From positions 4,973,501-5,037,500 of the forward strand of contig OX031060.1 in the NCBI GenBank assembly GCA_943736015.1: a stretch of 64,000 nt of DNA. Reading direction: 5' to 3'. The notes under the pieces are model-generated. The model did not search any database, was not told where the DNA came from, and worked only from the letters and a program-made list of their open reading frames with translations. Position 1 is the first letter of the stretch. Each line of letters starts with the position of its first letter. Positions 44,713-55,190 of the stretch are shown here, piece by piece. The position numbers and the translations under genes were made by a program. The stretch comes from Tridacna crocea (taxonomy: Eukaryota; Mollusca; Bivalvia; Cardiida; Cardiidae).

Positions 44713-45236
44713 ATGAAATTTGACTTTTATAATTTTACCAACTTCCGTGTTTGGGATAACATAACTAAACTTGACATAATTCAAAATAACACAATGATGT
44801 TACCGAAGAAACTCGACGACTTAGACGAGTTCCCGTTGAACACTTTATTAGATCACTTAGACAATCTAAGACTCATTGAAGAAATGACTTCACCGAAACA
44901 CTTTCCTATTTGGGGTTATTTGGTTATTATCATTTGTACTGGAATTGCTATTCTTATTCTTATATGTTGTATTTGGAAATACAAGCATTTACTGCTTGCG
45001 AAATTGTTAGGGTGGAATAGTAAAGTTTAGAAAAAGGCTAGAACAAGGGAACAAATAGCTAAAATGCCTGACAACGAACATTGTATTCAAAAAGAAGAAT
45101 CCAAAGGCGTGATGATAATGTCAACGTTACTCAAAGAAGAAGCTAAGGGAGGCATAAACGACGACCTTCACAGCAGCGAGCTATCGAGGAGTCAAGCTCA
45201 TCCTCTTTTGGACTCGCAGGCTATTGTTAAAGCATA
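44713..45236 (+). pseudogene. Gypsy third frame with one membrane segment (env-like remnant)
   Basis: The frame runs from an ATG at 44713 to a TAA at about 45236 with one internal TAG (45028-45030). It has an ectodomain-like part with leucine-rich heptad-like spacing, then a hydrophobic membrane helix (WGYLVIIICTGIAILILICC), a basic stop-transfer CIWKYKH and a polar tail. Its position between integrase and the polypurine tract, and the single helix near the C-terminus, match env-like genes of some Gypsy elements. The N-terminal receptor-type region is not recognisable, so Env is an inference from place and topology. Confidence 0.5.
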
Positions 45237-45389
45237 ACAAACAAAAGGCACTGAACACTATTGTATAACATTGTTTTATTTGGTCAGACACTACAAGCCA
45301 GCGCTTTGTTTAATCAAGTACCGACTAGGCACTTCCACATGTAACGTTACCACTTATGTGTTTGAGGATATTAGTACATCAGCTTATGG

Positions 45390-45545
45390 CACAACACAAT
45401 TGGTACAACTTATTGGTACAACTTTGTTGGTACAACATACTGGTACAACTTACTGGTACAACACTATTGGTACAGCTTATTGGTACAACGTAATTGGTAC
45501 AACTTACTGGTACAACGTAGATGGTACAACGCTATTGGTGCAAGA
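45390..45545 (+). repeat. 15-bp tandem repeat near the Gypsy 3' end
   Basis: The unit TTGGTACAACNTANT occurs about nine to ten times with small differences, forming a minisatellite in the element's non-coding 3' region. Confidence 0.9.
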
Positions 45546-45795
45546 CTGACGAAAACAAATGAACATTGTTATCTACAATAATGAACTTGATTATATTTTC
45601 ATTTAATGTGTTTAATTGTATTTTCGTGTATTCAAAGGTTGAGGTTTATTGTTAATCTAGTAATGATGACACACCAATCAACACTTAAATAAAATTCAAA
45701 AGAGAGAAAATGTTGAGCTACCTCTTTGAAAGATGTCGTTAAGGAGAGAAATTACATAGACACATAAGTTTAGTCTTTATGGTGATTTCCAAATT

Positions 45796-45808
45796 AGAAA
45801 GGGAGGTA
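45796..45808 (+). promoter_or_regulatory. Gypsy polypurine tract
   Basis: AGAAAGGGAGG lies directly before the 3' LTR, the usual primer for plus-strand DNA synthesis. Confidence 0.7.
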
Positions 45809-46376
45809 TATTACAATATGATGCTTCGGCACGTATATCTTTTCTACCTTGTCATTCAAAGATAAGGGTTGTTTACATCCGACAAGTCTGGATGACCGGC
45901 GGATGACCATACCTGATGAGTTGGCACTTCAAGTTTAATAAGTTTGAACTTATGACGACCGGACAAGGACAAGTCACTGGCTTGGCCGGGGATGTGCTGA
46001 TGAGCCTGACCTAATTGTCCAGCTAAACAGTCATGTGACTGGAACTGACCAATCAAGGTGCAAGTTTTGCAGGCTGCATCGCTTCTGGGAGGAGTTAGGT
46101 TGGTCAGATGGTTGTCACATGACTGAGATTGAACCAAGCGCGCACAGCAGAGGGCTCATCTTTGGCTTGAAACTTCTTTGTGGCTTCACTTTTAATTGAC
46201 CACGCTAAATTTTGCTTTGGAAATAGAACTTTGGGTGCCATCGATCAGTTTAGGACGAAAGAAATTTAAAGTGTCAAAAATCATTCTAAAATAAATTCAA
46301 AAAGAAACTTTACGTTGAGTTATTTATTTGCTGATAAGCCGTTCGAAAATCCTGACAAGGACTTTAGAAGTACAAA
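45809..46376 (+). repeat. Gypsy 3' LTR
   Basis: It is a near-identical copy of the 5' LTR. It starts TATTACAATATG, so the terminal TG has changed to TA. It is followed by the ATATA target duplication. Confidence 0.9.
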
Positions 46377-46381
46377 ATATA

Positions 46382-48231
46382 GCTGATGCTCTTGCTGACA
46401 CCTTTTGCAAAAAGTCTTCCTCTACAAACTATTCAGAAAGGTTTCAGAGGAATAAAGCTAGAGAAGAAAAGAAAAAGCTTAATTTCAAGTCTTCAAGTTC
46501 AGAGCATTATAATAAACTCTTCACTTTTAAAGAATTAAAATCTGCTCTGAATAAAGCTCACGATTCTTCTCCTGGCCCAGATAAAGTTCATTACCAGTTT
46601 TTAAAACACTTACCTTTTACTTCCCTCTCAGTTTTACTTGATGTTTTTAATGATATCTGGCAGTCAGGTGATTTTCCTGTATCCTGGCGTGAGGCACTTG
46701 TCATTCCTATCCCAAAACCTGGCAAAGGTGCTAGTGACCGGACTAACTATAGCTCTTACTAGTAACTGTTGTCTCTGCAAGACCCTAGAACGTATGGTCA
46801 ACGAAAGCCTTGTCTGGCTTTTAGAGAAGAAAAACCTCATAGTTGATGTACAGAGTGGATTTCGTCGCCAGCGTGGACCATGGATCATCTTGTCCGCTTT
46901 GTAACCTTTGTCAGAGAAGCCTTTATTAACAGACAGCATGTAGTATCTGTCTTTTTTTATCTTGAAAGCGCTTACGATACAACCTGGAAATACGGAATTC
47001 TTAAAGACTTGCATGACTTTGGTCTTCGAGGCCGTCTTCCTCTTTTTATTTCAGCCTTCTTGGATGAACGTCTTTTCCGCGTCCGAGTTGGTAATACTGT
47101 CTCGGGAGCCCGTGAACAGGAGATGGGTGTACCCCAAGGATGTATTCTATCTGTTACACTTTTCAGTGAAAAAATAAACAGTATAGTCAAAGCTATCTGT
47201 CCTGGTGTAGACTGTTCCCTCTATGTTGATGAATTCATTATATGTTTCAGATCTCGAAATATGAATATCATTGAGAGACAACTTCAGCAATGTCTCAACA
47301 AATTGCAAACATGGTCTGATGAAAATGGCGTCTGATTTTCAAAGTCCAAAACTAAGTGCATGCACCTCTGTAATTTACGAGATGTTCATCCAAATCCTGA
47401 ACTTTATTTGGACAAAACTAAAATTGAAGTCCTTTCTGAGTTTAAATTTCTTGGAGTCATCCTTGACAGAAAGCTTTCCTTCCTTCCTCACATCACTGCA
47501 CTTAAAAAGAAGTGCAAGAAGGCTCTTAATCTTCTTAAGGTTGTGGCTCATTCTGAATGGGGAGCAGACCGTAAAGTCCTCTTGCGGTTTTATCGGTCTT
47601 TAGTTCGCTCCAAGTTAGACTATGGATCTGTTGTATACGGATCGGCCCGTAAATCCTATCTGAAAATTCTCGATTCTTTACACCACGAAGGTCTGCGTCT
47701 TGTACTTGGAGCCTTTAGAACTTCTCCCATCAATAGCCTCTCACTTCAATATATTTTAAAACTTGAGTCGAATCGTTTTAATCCAACTCATAATGTTGTC
47801 TTTAAACCTGAGTATAAACGTCTTTTTGAAAGGAAACCAAGCGTTATTCCTCTATTTGGTATCCACATGGAGCCCATTGTGGATAACCTTGGCATAGACA
47901 CTGAGTCTATTACCAACTATAAAATCTCTGAAGTCCCTCCATGGACACTAAACAGTGTAGAATTCAGATTTGACCTTGCATCTGACAAAAAGTCTGTCAC
48001 GGATAGAATTGTATTTCATGCTAGATACAACGAGATAAAGGAGCATTATTTTTCCTTTAAACCCATCTATACAGATGGATCTAAAGAAGGCAATTCTGTA
48101 GCAGCTACCGCTGTTTATAGACAAAGGAGCTTTAAATGCGCCTTCCAAACAACTCTTCTATGTTCTCTGCTGAAATCAAAGCAATTGACCTTGCCTTTAA
48201 TCTAGTTGAAAGTTCTAATTCCAACCGTTTT
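46382..48231 (+). pseudogene. LINE ORF2, reverse transcriptase and start of RNase H
   Basis: After the Gypsy element the frame continues with IADALADTFCKKS and SSPGPDKVHYQFLKHLP. RT blocks follow: GVPQGCILS and LYVDEFIICF. The active-site second aspartate is glutamate (YVDE in place of YADD/YVDD), and the block around 46750-46900 is shifted. An RNase H start is present (IYTDGSKEGNSVAATAVY). The frame ends where a palindrome-ended element is inserted at 48232. The rest of RNase H is missing from the window. Confidence 0.85.
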
Positions 48232-49990
48232 TGAGTCGCCTGGTTGCAACGCAACCAGGCTCTCACTGTTATCATCCTGATCTATGGGGTGACGTAAGCA
48301 TACCTCCGGCCTTGTACTGCTTCCTGTCCCAAGTTCCGGTTTACGAGATAAAACATAGTTTTCTAATTATTCGGCGAACAACCCCGTTTTTTTTACAAAT
48401 GTGCCTTTGTGGTAATGAATATGCCTATAAACACTGAGCTGTTTAACGGTTCTAACCTTTGAAACAATCATTTCGTCCGCAACGGTACACATTAGCCTGT
48501 TGTTTACGCAGACATCATCTCTAAAAATAGTGCATATGTATATGTAAAAATAGCTGCCGTGAAATCAACAAGTCTGCGGACACGCTGAAAAACCTTCAAC
48601 TACAAGTGCCTTTTCTACGGCACGCTTGTACTTGTGGACAATTCTCAGTTAAATTTGTTTGATATTTACCCATTAGAAGTACACTCTAACTCTTAGAATC
48701 TGTCCCTAACTGCAAGTCTTATTTCAATTCAACTCTCAACCCATGATTGGACAGAGAAAGGCGATGTCGAGTTAACATGGAAGCTTTCAATGTTTTTTTT
48801 TTTCGACAGTAGGCTATTTTTTTAACAAATTTATAACAACTTGGAATGGTTGCATTGCCTCCTTAGACATTCTTACACGTTGCTTCTTCCCAGCTTTTTA
48901 ATATAGACTTTAGATACTTGGCACACCCATATTCTAGGTGCACCAGAGATCGTACATAGTGTATGCAATGTGCACGGTTCTAGGCTGTACCAAGTCATCG
49001 CTTTGCAGGTGCTTTCCGGAATGTAGCTTTGCGACAAATATTGATCTTGTAATCACGTGACATAAACATCATTTGCACCACGGAAATCTTTATAAATTTA
49101 CATATTTATGAATCAGTCGCTGAACCTGCCTTCACTTTCAGCGTACACCGACCTATGCAGAGAGAGTGGTTTGAGGTTTACTATGTTTAATTGTTTTCCG
49201 TTCATAAATACGGCCAAATTTGTTAAAGTCTGCTGTTATTTTTTTTCAATGAGTGATTAACCTAGATCTAGCATTTATCAAACAACAGTTTATTAGTGAG
49301 GGTGTTAGAACGCAAGGTGCTTTCGTAACTGCCAAAATCTGAATTTACACTACGCAGTTCTAACAACCAGCAATCTGAGAAATTGACTTTTTACTCCGCT
49401 ATGATTCAAATATAATAGAATAGATTAGTGTTAACCCACTCGAACAACAAGTTCTTTATTGGAGGGTTTGTAATCTTGTGAAGGGTTTTTTGTAAAGGGT
49501 AATAAAGCGAATCGCAAACATTTAATTTACATCAAAGCAATATACATGTAGACAATTTTCGATTGATGTGGAAGCACTAAATTAATCCCTAGGACGTTAT
49601 AAAATGCAGACAAAGATTAAAGGCTGATGATCATACTATTAGGTTATAGATTTTCTTGAGATGTAGCAGCACTTTCATAGAGTCCATTGCTAGTAAAAAC
49701 CTCAACCTGGACAACAACAAAAACAAATTCTTTCCAAAGGACAGATAGATTACCGAGTCAAATATTTGTTTGTGCTCCAAAGGCTAAAGTTCAGTCCAAT
49801 TATCATGAGACTGCCCGGCTGTTTGCCTCAATAATATTTTTCACAAAACTGAATATAGGTCACCTGGCGTTAAAAGAAAAAGCCTAAAGGTTGTCACTAG
49901 GTCAAATGAGACGAAACCGTAATAGAACTGTAGAATCCATATATTTATGTTCAGTCTAATACTCATGAAACTTTGTCAGACTGCTAAGAT
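48232..49990 (+). mobile_element. palindrome-ended element, class IV, within the LINE
   Basis: It opens with the perfect palindrome CCTGGTTGCAACGCAACCAG (48238-48258, completed by one further G) after TTTT. The interior has no clear gene. Near the right end, GTCACTAGGTCAAATGAG and CTAATACTCATGAAACTTTG match the 145-bp core unit of class I elements. The right end is not sharply defined. The LINE resumes near 49990, but part of its RNase H has been lost. Confidence 0.5.
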
Positions 49991-49994
49991 TAAC

Positions 49995-50475
49995 CATGGG
50001 CGAGTTGCAAAAGGGCATTTTTGGTCTAAAAGTATGTCACTAGATCCTATACCAGAAGATAATCTGGTTCCATACACTGGTTTTAAATCCTCCATTTTAA
50101 CACATATCCAATCTTCTTGGCAATCCCAGTGGGATGCTGATGTTTTTCAATAAACTGCATTCAGTTAAACCATCCCTTGGTGAATGGTATCCCGTTTACA
50201 GGTCCGTCCGTCGAGGAGAAGTGATAATTGCACGACTTCAAATTGGCCATTCACGGATCACACATTCCTGGCTCTTGACAAGAGATGATGCCCCTGAATG
50301 TATACCATGCAATGCAACCTTTTCTATAAAACATATCCTACTAGATTGCATTGACTTTCAGCCAGTTCATTCAAAATATTTCAACGTCGATAGTTTGAAA
50401 AATCTTTTTGATTCTGTCAGCGTTGAATCTATTATCGCTTTCATAAAGGAGATTGGCATTTACAATAAACTGTGA
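49995..50475 (+). pseudogene. LINE ORF2 C-terminus
   Basis: The region reads NLVPYTGFKSSILTHI, then LGEWYPVYRSVRRGEVIIAR. It ends with a Cys/His motif (CIPCNATFSIKHILLDC) before the stop near 50475. This terminal CCHC-type block is usual in I-group and related LINE ORF2 proteins. A frame change occurs near 50130-50150. Confidence 0.8.
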
Positions 50476-51011
50476 TATTTACTATTGAGTTTCTTACCCA
50501 TCTTTTTACAACATTCTTTACTTCATTAATATTCAGTTTGCATCTCCTTAATGGGAGGATTGGCTCTCTTGGAGACATCTTATCTCATTGGAGACAGGAC
50601 CATTATCTCATTGGAGAGTGTATTGATCCCATTGGAGGCTCCAATCTTTACCAGTTTTAACCTCATTTTCAAGGAAAAACAATATTATCAGTCTTACCTT
50701 TTAATCTAAAGCTTTGGAGTAGGCAGGGATGCCCAGGCACTCAGTATCATAAACTTTTTTTTTATCAAACCAGCATTGAGTTCAAACCTTTTTATCACAG
50801 TCTTAAATCTTATAATTTAAAACTTTTGAGTATATAGGGATTGCCCTGTAACTCGATGATGCCCTTTATGTATTAAATTTTCTTAATTCAATTCTTTTAT
50901 TGTCATTCAAACTTATTCAGTTTAAACAACTCCACGCTTATCATCTTTTAACATAGATATGCGCGCTAAATGACCAAAGCTGTCGATGCGCCATAAAACA
51001 ACATCCATTCA
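50476..51011 (+). mobile_element. LINE 3' untranslated region and tail
   Basis: It is non-coding and ends CGATGCGCCATAAAACAAC plus CATTCATTC repeats. The last 260 bases match the truncated copy at 24559-24890, proving the family boundary. Confidence 0.85.
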
Positions 51012-51543
51012 TTCTTTCCCATGATTCCTGTTAAACTCAGTGTATTGCCTACAGTCGGTGGTGTCTTGCTCTGTATCTAGCTGCATTAGAGAGAACAACT
51101 TTTGTACTATGAGCAAGTTATGGAAAGATATCAGTCCATCTCGGGACAGACTTTCAGAATATGAGCAAATGTTTTCAAAGATTGTTCTTATTTATATGTC
51201 GGTCGGCAATTTTGCAGGCAGGTGATAGCAGATATTTCCATGAACAAGTTATGGAGTGAAAGTGTCTGTTATATGTATGTCTAAAGTCTGAATTATGGTA
51301 TGATGTTGTATTGAAATGCATACATCAGTGAAACAATGGCAAATGGCAAAAAAAAAGCATTTGGCTCTTGGTCTGTACCTTGATTTGTGAGATAAATTTT
51401 ATCTTAATATGAATGAAAATATGCAACAAGCATTTTATTTGCTATTGGTATTCCATAGGAGCTGAAAAGAAGTTAGGCATTTCTGCATCATCTCCATCAA
51501 GGACCAGTCCAGTTTGACACCTGCATAACAGTTTTTTTTTTAA

Positions 51544-51743
51544 CCCTTTACCAAACAATCCCAGAGAGAGAAGTTGTTTGAAAACATTGTAGGAAAAGCA
51601 GAAAATAACCAGCATTTTCTCCTTTTCCCACAATGTTTTCTACCCTGCTGTAAACAAATTTCAATTCTTTAGCCACATTTGTTTTGCCGTCTGCAAGTGC
51701 TTTCAGTTTGGACAAGTCTAAGATTTTGTAGTTTGGTAAAGAG
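51544..51743. mobile_element. TTAA MITE family A, full length
   Basis: It is flanked by TTAA at 51540-51543 and 51744-51747. At 200 bp it has CCCTTTACC/GGTAAAGAG ends and a central hairpin with a short tip. It ends about 75 bases upstream of IAP exon 4. Confidence 0.85.
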
Positions 51744-51820
51744 TTAATATTCTATAATGTTGCTCTGTTGGTCTGTCGGCTGTTTCAATTCGGAATTTTA
51801 ATATCTTGATTTCATTTAAG

Positions 51821-51957
51821 AAATAAGACACTGGACAGCCGAGAACAATGTGTGGATAGAACATGCAAGACGGTCAAAACACTGCGCTTTCCTGAAACAA
51901 GAGAAAGGTCAAGAGTTTATCAACTTGGCTCATATGGCTAGCAAATACACACAGGAT
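51821..51957 (+). CDS. IAP-like protein, exon 4 (rest of BIR 2)
   Basis: The acceptor is TTCATTTAAG and the donor is GGAT/GTAAGT. The exon is 137 nt, entered in phase 1 and left in phase 0. It encodes HWTAENNVWIEHARRSKHC, the tryptophan, histidine and last cysteine of a BIR, followed by AFLKQEKGQEFINL. Joined to exon 3, the C-to-H spacing is 17 residues rather than the usual 16, so the exact acceptor may differ slightly. An alternative AG seven bases downstream would break the phase. Confidence 0.8.
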
Positions 51958-52299
51958 GTAAGTTGTTACTTTTTATTTTTGGACTTTTGCCAAACAGTCT
52001 AAGCCGAGGCGGTGTAGTAGCACATTTTGGTGGTATACAGGTTTCTTGTTGAGATCCCCAGCTCTGGGAATTTCTTTCCAAGGATTGATGACTGTCAATG
52101 GCAATGGATTCATTCTTTTCTCACCTTTGATTGTGATTTCAATGAAGGTTATGTGGGAAAGCAGCCAGTGGCTTGGAAATGTTGTGTGAAGTACTGGCTA
52201 TAGAAACTTAGAGAAAACATGTTTAGATGCATTTGTAGCATATTCAAATAGTGTTAAATCTTGTACAGTCATACAAACCAAATAGTCTTGCGTTTTACT

Positions 52300-52480
52300 G
52301 ATCCTGCAGATGAATGCTTTGGAAAACATTGTAGCACATTGAAAATAAAATGATGGTAACTGCCTAGTTCTCCTTTTTCCACATTTTTTTTCTTCTACCC
52401 ACTATTTTTTTGTTGAAAAAAAAAATAAAAATATGTATCAATATCTGAGTTAAATTTGAATTGTCTTAAATGGTTTGATT
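52300..52480. mobile_element. TTAA MITE family A, strongly decayed
   Basis: GGAAAACATTGTAGCACATTG and TTCTCCTTTTTCCAC recall the hairpin arms. The ends are lost. Confidence 0.4.
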
Positions 52481-52483
52481 TAA

Positions 52484-52702
52484 TCCGTTGCTACACAGCA
52501 AAATTTTAGACGTATAAAGATTGAACGCATTTCAGATAGCAATTTTGTAATAATAATTATAGTACAATATTTCTTTGATAGGGTAGAAAACTTTGTGGGA
52601 ACAGGAGAATAAGCTATTTACCTGCATTTTCTCCTTTTCCCTGAATGTGTCAAAAGGTTACTTCCTAAGGGTCATTGAAAGTGGTCATTGTGTGGTAAAG
52701 GG
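52484..52702. mobile_element. TTAA MITE family A, reversed, full length
   Basis: It is flanked by TTAA at 52480-52483 and 52703-52706. It is 219 bp. The end GTGTGGTAAAGGG is intact, while the opposite end is diverged (TCCGTTGCTAC). Confidence 0.75.
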
Positions 52703-53232
52703 TTAAGGAAAGAGGTAAATTTTGTTCTGTGTAAAAGAGCTAGATGCAGCCAGGAAAGGATACACAGTAATGTAGACCGCATATTAGATGCATCTTAAGT
52801 GATGATATTTGTATTACCAAGATTAAAAAAATACTGTCAGAAAAAGAGAAAATGCTTTCCTCACAATGTTTTGTACCCTATCATGGCCTATTTGGACCAA
52901 CTTCGAATTTTTCCGCCGATGAATTGAATCTGAAGAACTCAAGAAATTTGTTATTTAGGCATTTGTTGAGATATTTCTACTCAGAATCTGTTCAAATGAG
53001 CTGTGCTTTGTGAAAAAGGGGATTAATGCATCTGCGAAAAGTATCGACACAAATCAGTCTGCGCAGGCTGACCAGGGCCGAAACTTTTCGCTGTCAGACA
53101 ATTTGCAATATGTCAGTCTGTCGAAGGACCACTTTTCCTCCAGATTCAGTCATTCATTGGACTCAGTGCATTCTACGGATCCCCAATTATGTTATGACTT
53201 GGTTGGTATAATGGGACACAGAGTTGCATTAA

Positions 53233-53340
53233 CTCTTTACCAAACAATCCCTAGTTTTTACAACCCTGAGATAGACGCCTTTTGAAAACATTGTAGGAAA
53301 AGTAGAAAATGCTGCTAACTAGCATTTTGTCCTTTTTTTT
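53233..53340. mobile_element. TTAA MITE family A, left half next to exon 5
   Basis: TTAA (53229-53232), CTCTTTACCAAACAATCC and most of the hairpin are present. The copy breaks off in a T-run that forms the polypyrimidine tract of the exon 5 acceptor. Confidence 0.7.
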
Positions 53341-53384
53341 GCATAGCACAGATATTTTTTTTTTTTTTTTCTGTGTTACCTCAG

Positions 53385-53445
53385 GATGACGAGCAACCAG
53401 TTATTGTAGCATCCAATCCAGATGATAAAGAAACACCGAAAAATG
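53385..53445 (+). CDS. IAP-like protein, exon 5
   Basis: The acceptor has a 17-base T tract and then TGTTACCTCAG. The donor is AATG/GTAATA. The exon is 61 nt, entered in phase 0 as exon 4 requires and left in phase 1. It encodes DDEQPVIVASNPDDKETPKN, a polar acidic linker. No later exon with matching phase and a recognisable domain was found before the window ends. The downstream part (RING, UBA or more BIRs in relatives) should lie beyond. Confidence 0.65.
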
Positions 53446-53611
53446 GTAATATCATACTTTTACATTTACTATTACCACATAATCCCAAATTTTAAGTACA
53501 TTGGAAACCTGCATTTTCTCTTTATCCCTACTATGGTTTCTAACCTTTTGGAAACAAGTCTGGTCATTTGAACCACATTGAAATTGTCATCTGCAAAAGC
53601 TGTCAGTTAAC

Positions 53612-53694
53612 TATATACCATACAATCCGGACATTTAACGACCCTGAAAAAGAAAGCTTTGGACCAGTCTAACATTTTGTCATTTGGTAATGAG
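53612..53694. mobile_element. TTAA MITE family A, 83-bp deleted copy
   Basis: It is flanked by TTAA at 53608-53611 and 53695-53698. The ends are CTATATACC and GGTAATGAG, and the central hairpin is absent. Confidence 0.65.
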
Positions 53695-53734
53695 TTAAGG
53701 ACCAGTCTGAAATATTGTTATGTGGCAAAGAGGG

Positions 53735-53945
53735 GTCCTGATTGGCTTAGTGATAGGTAGTAGGATTCATGACATGGAGGTCCCCTGTGTTTTTTGTGGG
53801 AGTGTCCTAGAGTAAGACACTTCTGAGTGCTAGCCTAGTACTGATGAAACATAGGAAAAGCATGAACATTTGAGCTGTTGCCGTTATATGACCGAAATAA
53901 TGTGGAAAGTGATGTAAAACACCATTCAGTCAATTCATTGGTGTG
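53735..53945 (+). mobile_element. possible tRNA-derived SINE
   Basis: TGGCTTAGTGATAGGTAGTA and GGATTCATGACATGG resemble the head of the SINE at 15627 (A box and CAT loop). The B box is not clear. A body of about 150 bases ends in AACACCATTCAGTCAATTCA. Confidence 0.4.
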
Positions 53946-53957
53946 GTGAAGAGTTAA

Positions 53958-54045
53958 CCCTTTACCAAACAATCGATGGTTTTTATGGCCCTGAGATAGG
54001 AGCCTTTTAAAAACATGGTGGGAGGAGGAGAAAATGCTGGTAAGT
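53958..54045. mobile_element. TTAA MITE family A, left half
   Basis: TTAA (53954-53957) is followed by CCCTTTACCAAACAATCG and the first hairpin arm. It ends at GCTGGTAAG. Confidence 0.65.
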
Positions 54046-54059
54046 TTTCTACCTTGCTT

Positions 54060-54175
54060 CGGCCAGTGGAGCTAAAAACAAATTTTATACCTCTTCCCTA
54101 CTTTCTCAAATTTGAGGCTGCATCACGGAAAAATGGGGGCTTCATGTAAAAAATTGTTTTTAGCTCCACTGGCCG
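54060..54175. repeat. inverted pair of class II element ends
   Basis: CGGCCAGTGGAGCTAAAAAC (54060-54079) is the reverse complement of GTTTTTAGCTCCACTGGCCG (54156-54175). The two are separated by about 76 bases, so two class II 5' ends face each other. Confidence 0.8.
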
Positions 54176-54640
54176 AAAGCCAGCGAGCTATTGTCATGGC
54201 GTTGTGTCCGTCGTGCGTCCGTCCGTCCGTTCGTTCGTCCGTGCGTGCGTCCGTAAATTTTTTCTTTGAAAAACTTCTCCTCAGAAACTACTGACTGGAT
54301 TTTTACCAAATTTCACAGGAATGTTCCTTAGGTAGTCCTCTTTCAAATTCCTTCAAATAATTGTGTTCCATGAAGAATTCTGGTTGCCATGGCAACCAAA
54401 GTAAAAAACCTAAAAAAATCTCCTCCCAAACCGCTTATTGGATAGCATTATTATTTTGCAGGAATGTTTCTTAGATAGATGTCTACAGAATTCCTTAATA
54501 AAAAAAAAGATTCGTCAGAAAACATGGCTTTTATGGGAGACTCATTTTCCTTTTATGGTATAAAGTAAAATCTTTGAAAAATTTCTTCTCTCAAACTATT
54601 TGTTGGATTTAATTGTTGTATTGTAGCTTAGTTCCTATGG
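54162..54640 (+). mobile_element. class II palindrome-ended element, 5' part
   Basis: It starts AGCTCCACTGGCCGAAAGCC...GAGCT after TTTT, then GTCCGTCCGTTCGTTCGTCC. The core has phrases such as TCTCCTCAGAAACTACTGAC and CCTTAGGTAGTCC that recall other arrays here. It runs into a MITE at 54647, and its 3' end is not defined. Confidence 0.6.
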
Positions 54641-54646
54641 TGGTAA

Positions 54647-54868
54647 GTCTTTACCATACAATCCTGACTTTTAACTACCCTAAAGAAGAAGTCTTTGGAA
54701 AACACTCTTTGAAAAGGAGAAAATGCTGGTAATCAGCATTTTCTCCTTTTTACCTCAGTGTTTTCTACTCTATCAAAGAGAGAAATCATCATTTCATCAA
54801 TGTTTAATTTGTTGTCTGCAAATGCTTTCAGTTTGGTCACATCCCAAATTTTGTCGTTTGGTAAAGAG
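54647..54868. mobile_element. TTAA MITE family A, in duplicated block (copy 1)
   Basis: The left flank is GTAA and the right flank TTAA (54869-54872). The central hairpin with GGTAATCAGC at the tip is intact. Confidence 0.75.
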
Positions 54869-55190
54869 TTAAAGCTGGTTGCTTTACATAATCTGTAATC
54901 CTTTTCATATAAAACAGGAGAACCTCTGCTCTTTTATTAGTTCTGGTAAAGGTTTGTTGACCTACTGGTGACCTAGTATAAAGAGGGGGCAGGGCTTTAC
55001 TGTTGTGATAAGCCATTTTGTTATCCAATCAAAATGATCCTGCAACTTCAATAAAACAATTGCCACAATACATGCGTGTATTTTTAGCTCCACCGGCCGA
55101 AGGCCAGCGAGCTATTGTCATGGCGTTGTGTCTCGCAAACTATTTGTTGGATTTAATTGTTGTATTGCAGGTCAGTTCCTATGGTTGTAA

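Larger units (their letters stand above)
38468..46376 (+). mobile_element. Ty3/Gypsy LTR retrotransposon, full length, decayed
   Basis: This 7.9-kb element has two LTRs of about 567 bp, gag, a frameshifted pro-RT-RH-IN region, extra 3' reading frames and a polypurine tract before the 3' LTR. It sits in LINE ORF2 with a 5-bp ATATA duplication. The order protease-RT-RNase H-integrase defines Ty3/Gypsy. Pol carries several stops and shifts, so it is inactive. The LTRs look nearly identical, implying a fairly recent insertion. Confidence 0.92.
29001..51011 (+). mobile_element. near-complete I-group-like LINE, split by three nested insertions
   Basis: The pieces are 29001-29623, 35838-38462, 46382-48231 and about 49990-51011, together about 6.1 kb, the normal size for an I/Nimb-type LINE. 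The order is 5' leader, ORF1 with zinc knuckles, ORF2 (endonuclease, RT, RNase H, C-terminal Cys/His motif), and a 3' end with CATT repeats. Flanks TTCTTTCCAATGGTT (28986-29000) and TTCTTTCCCATGATT (51012-51026) match at 13 of 15 positions, an aged target duplication. The insertions are a foldback element, a Ty3/Gypsy element and a palindrome-ended element. The whole lies in the third intron of the IAP gene, in the same orientation. Confidence 0.8.

Noticed and set aside
45271..45549. 92-residue repeat protein (TGTTYWYN-like)
   Set aside because: It is simply translation of the 15-bp minisatellite in the Gypsy 3' region, with no start context or homology.
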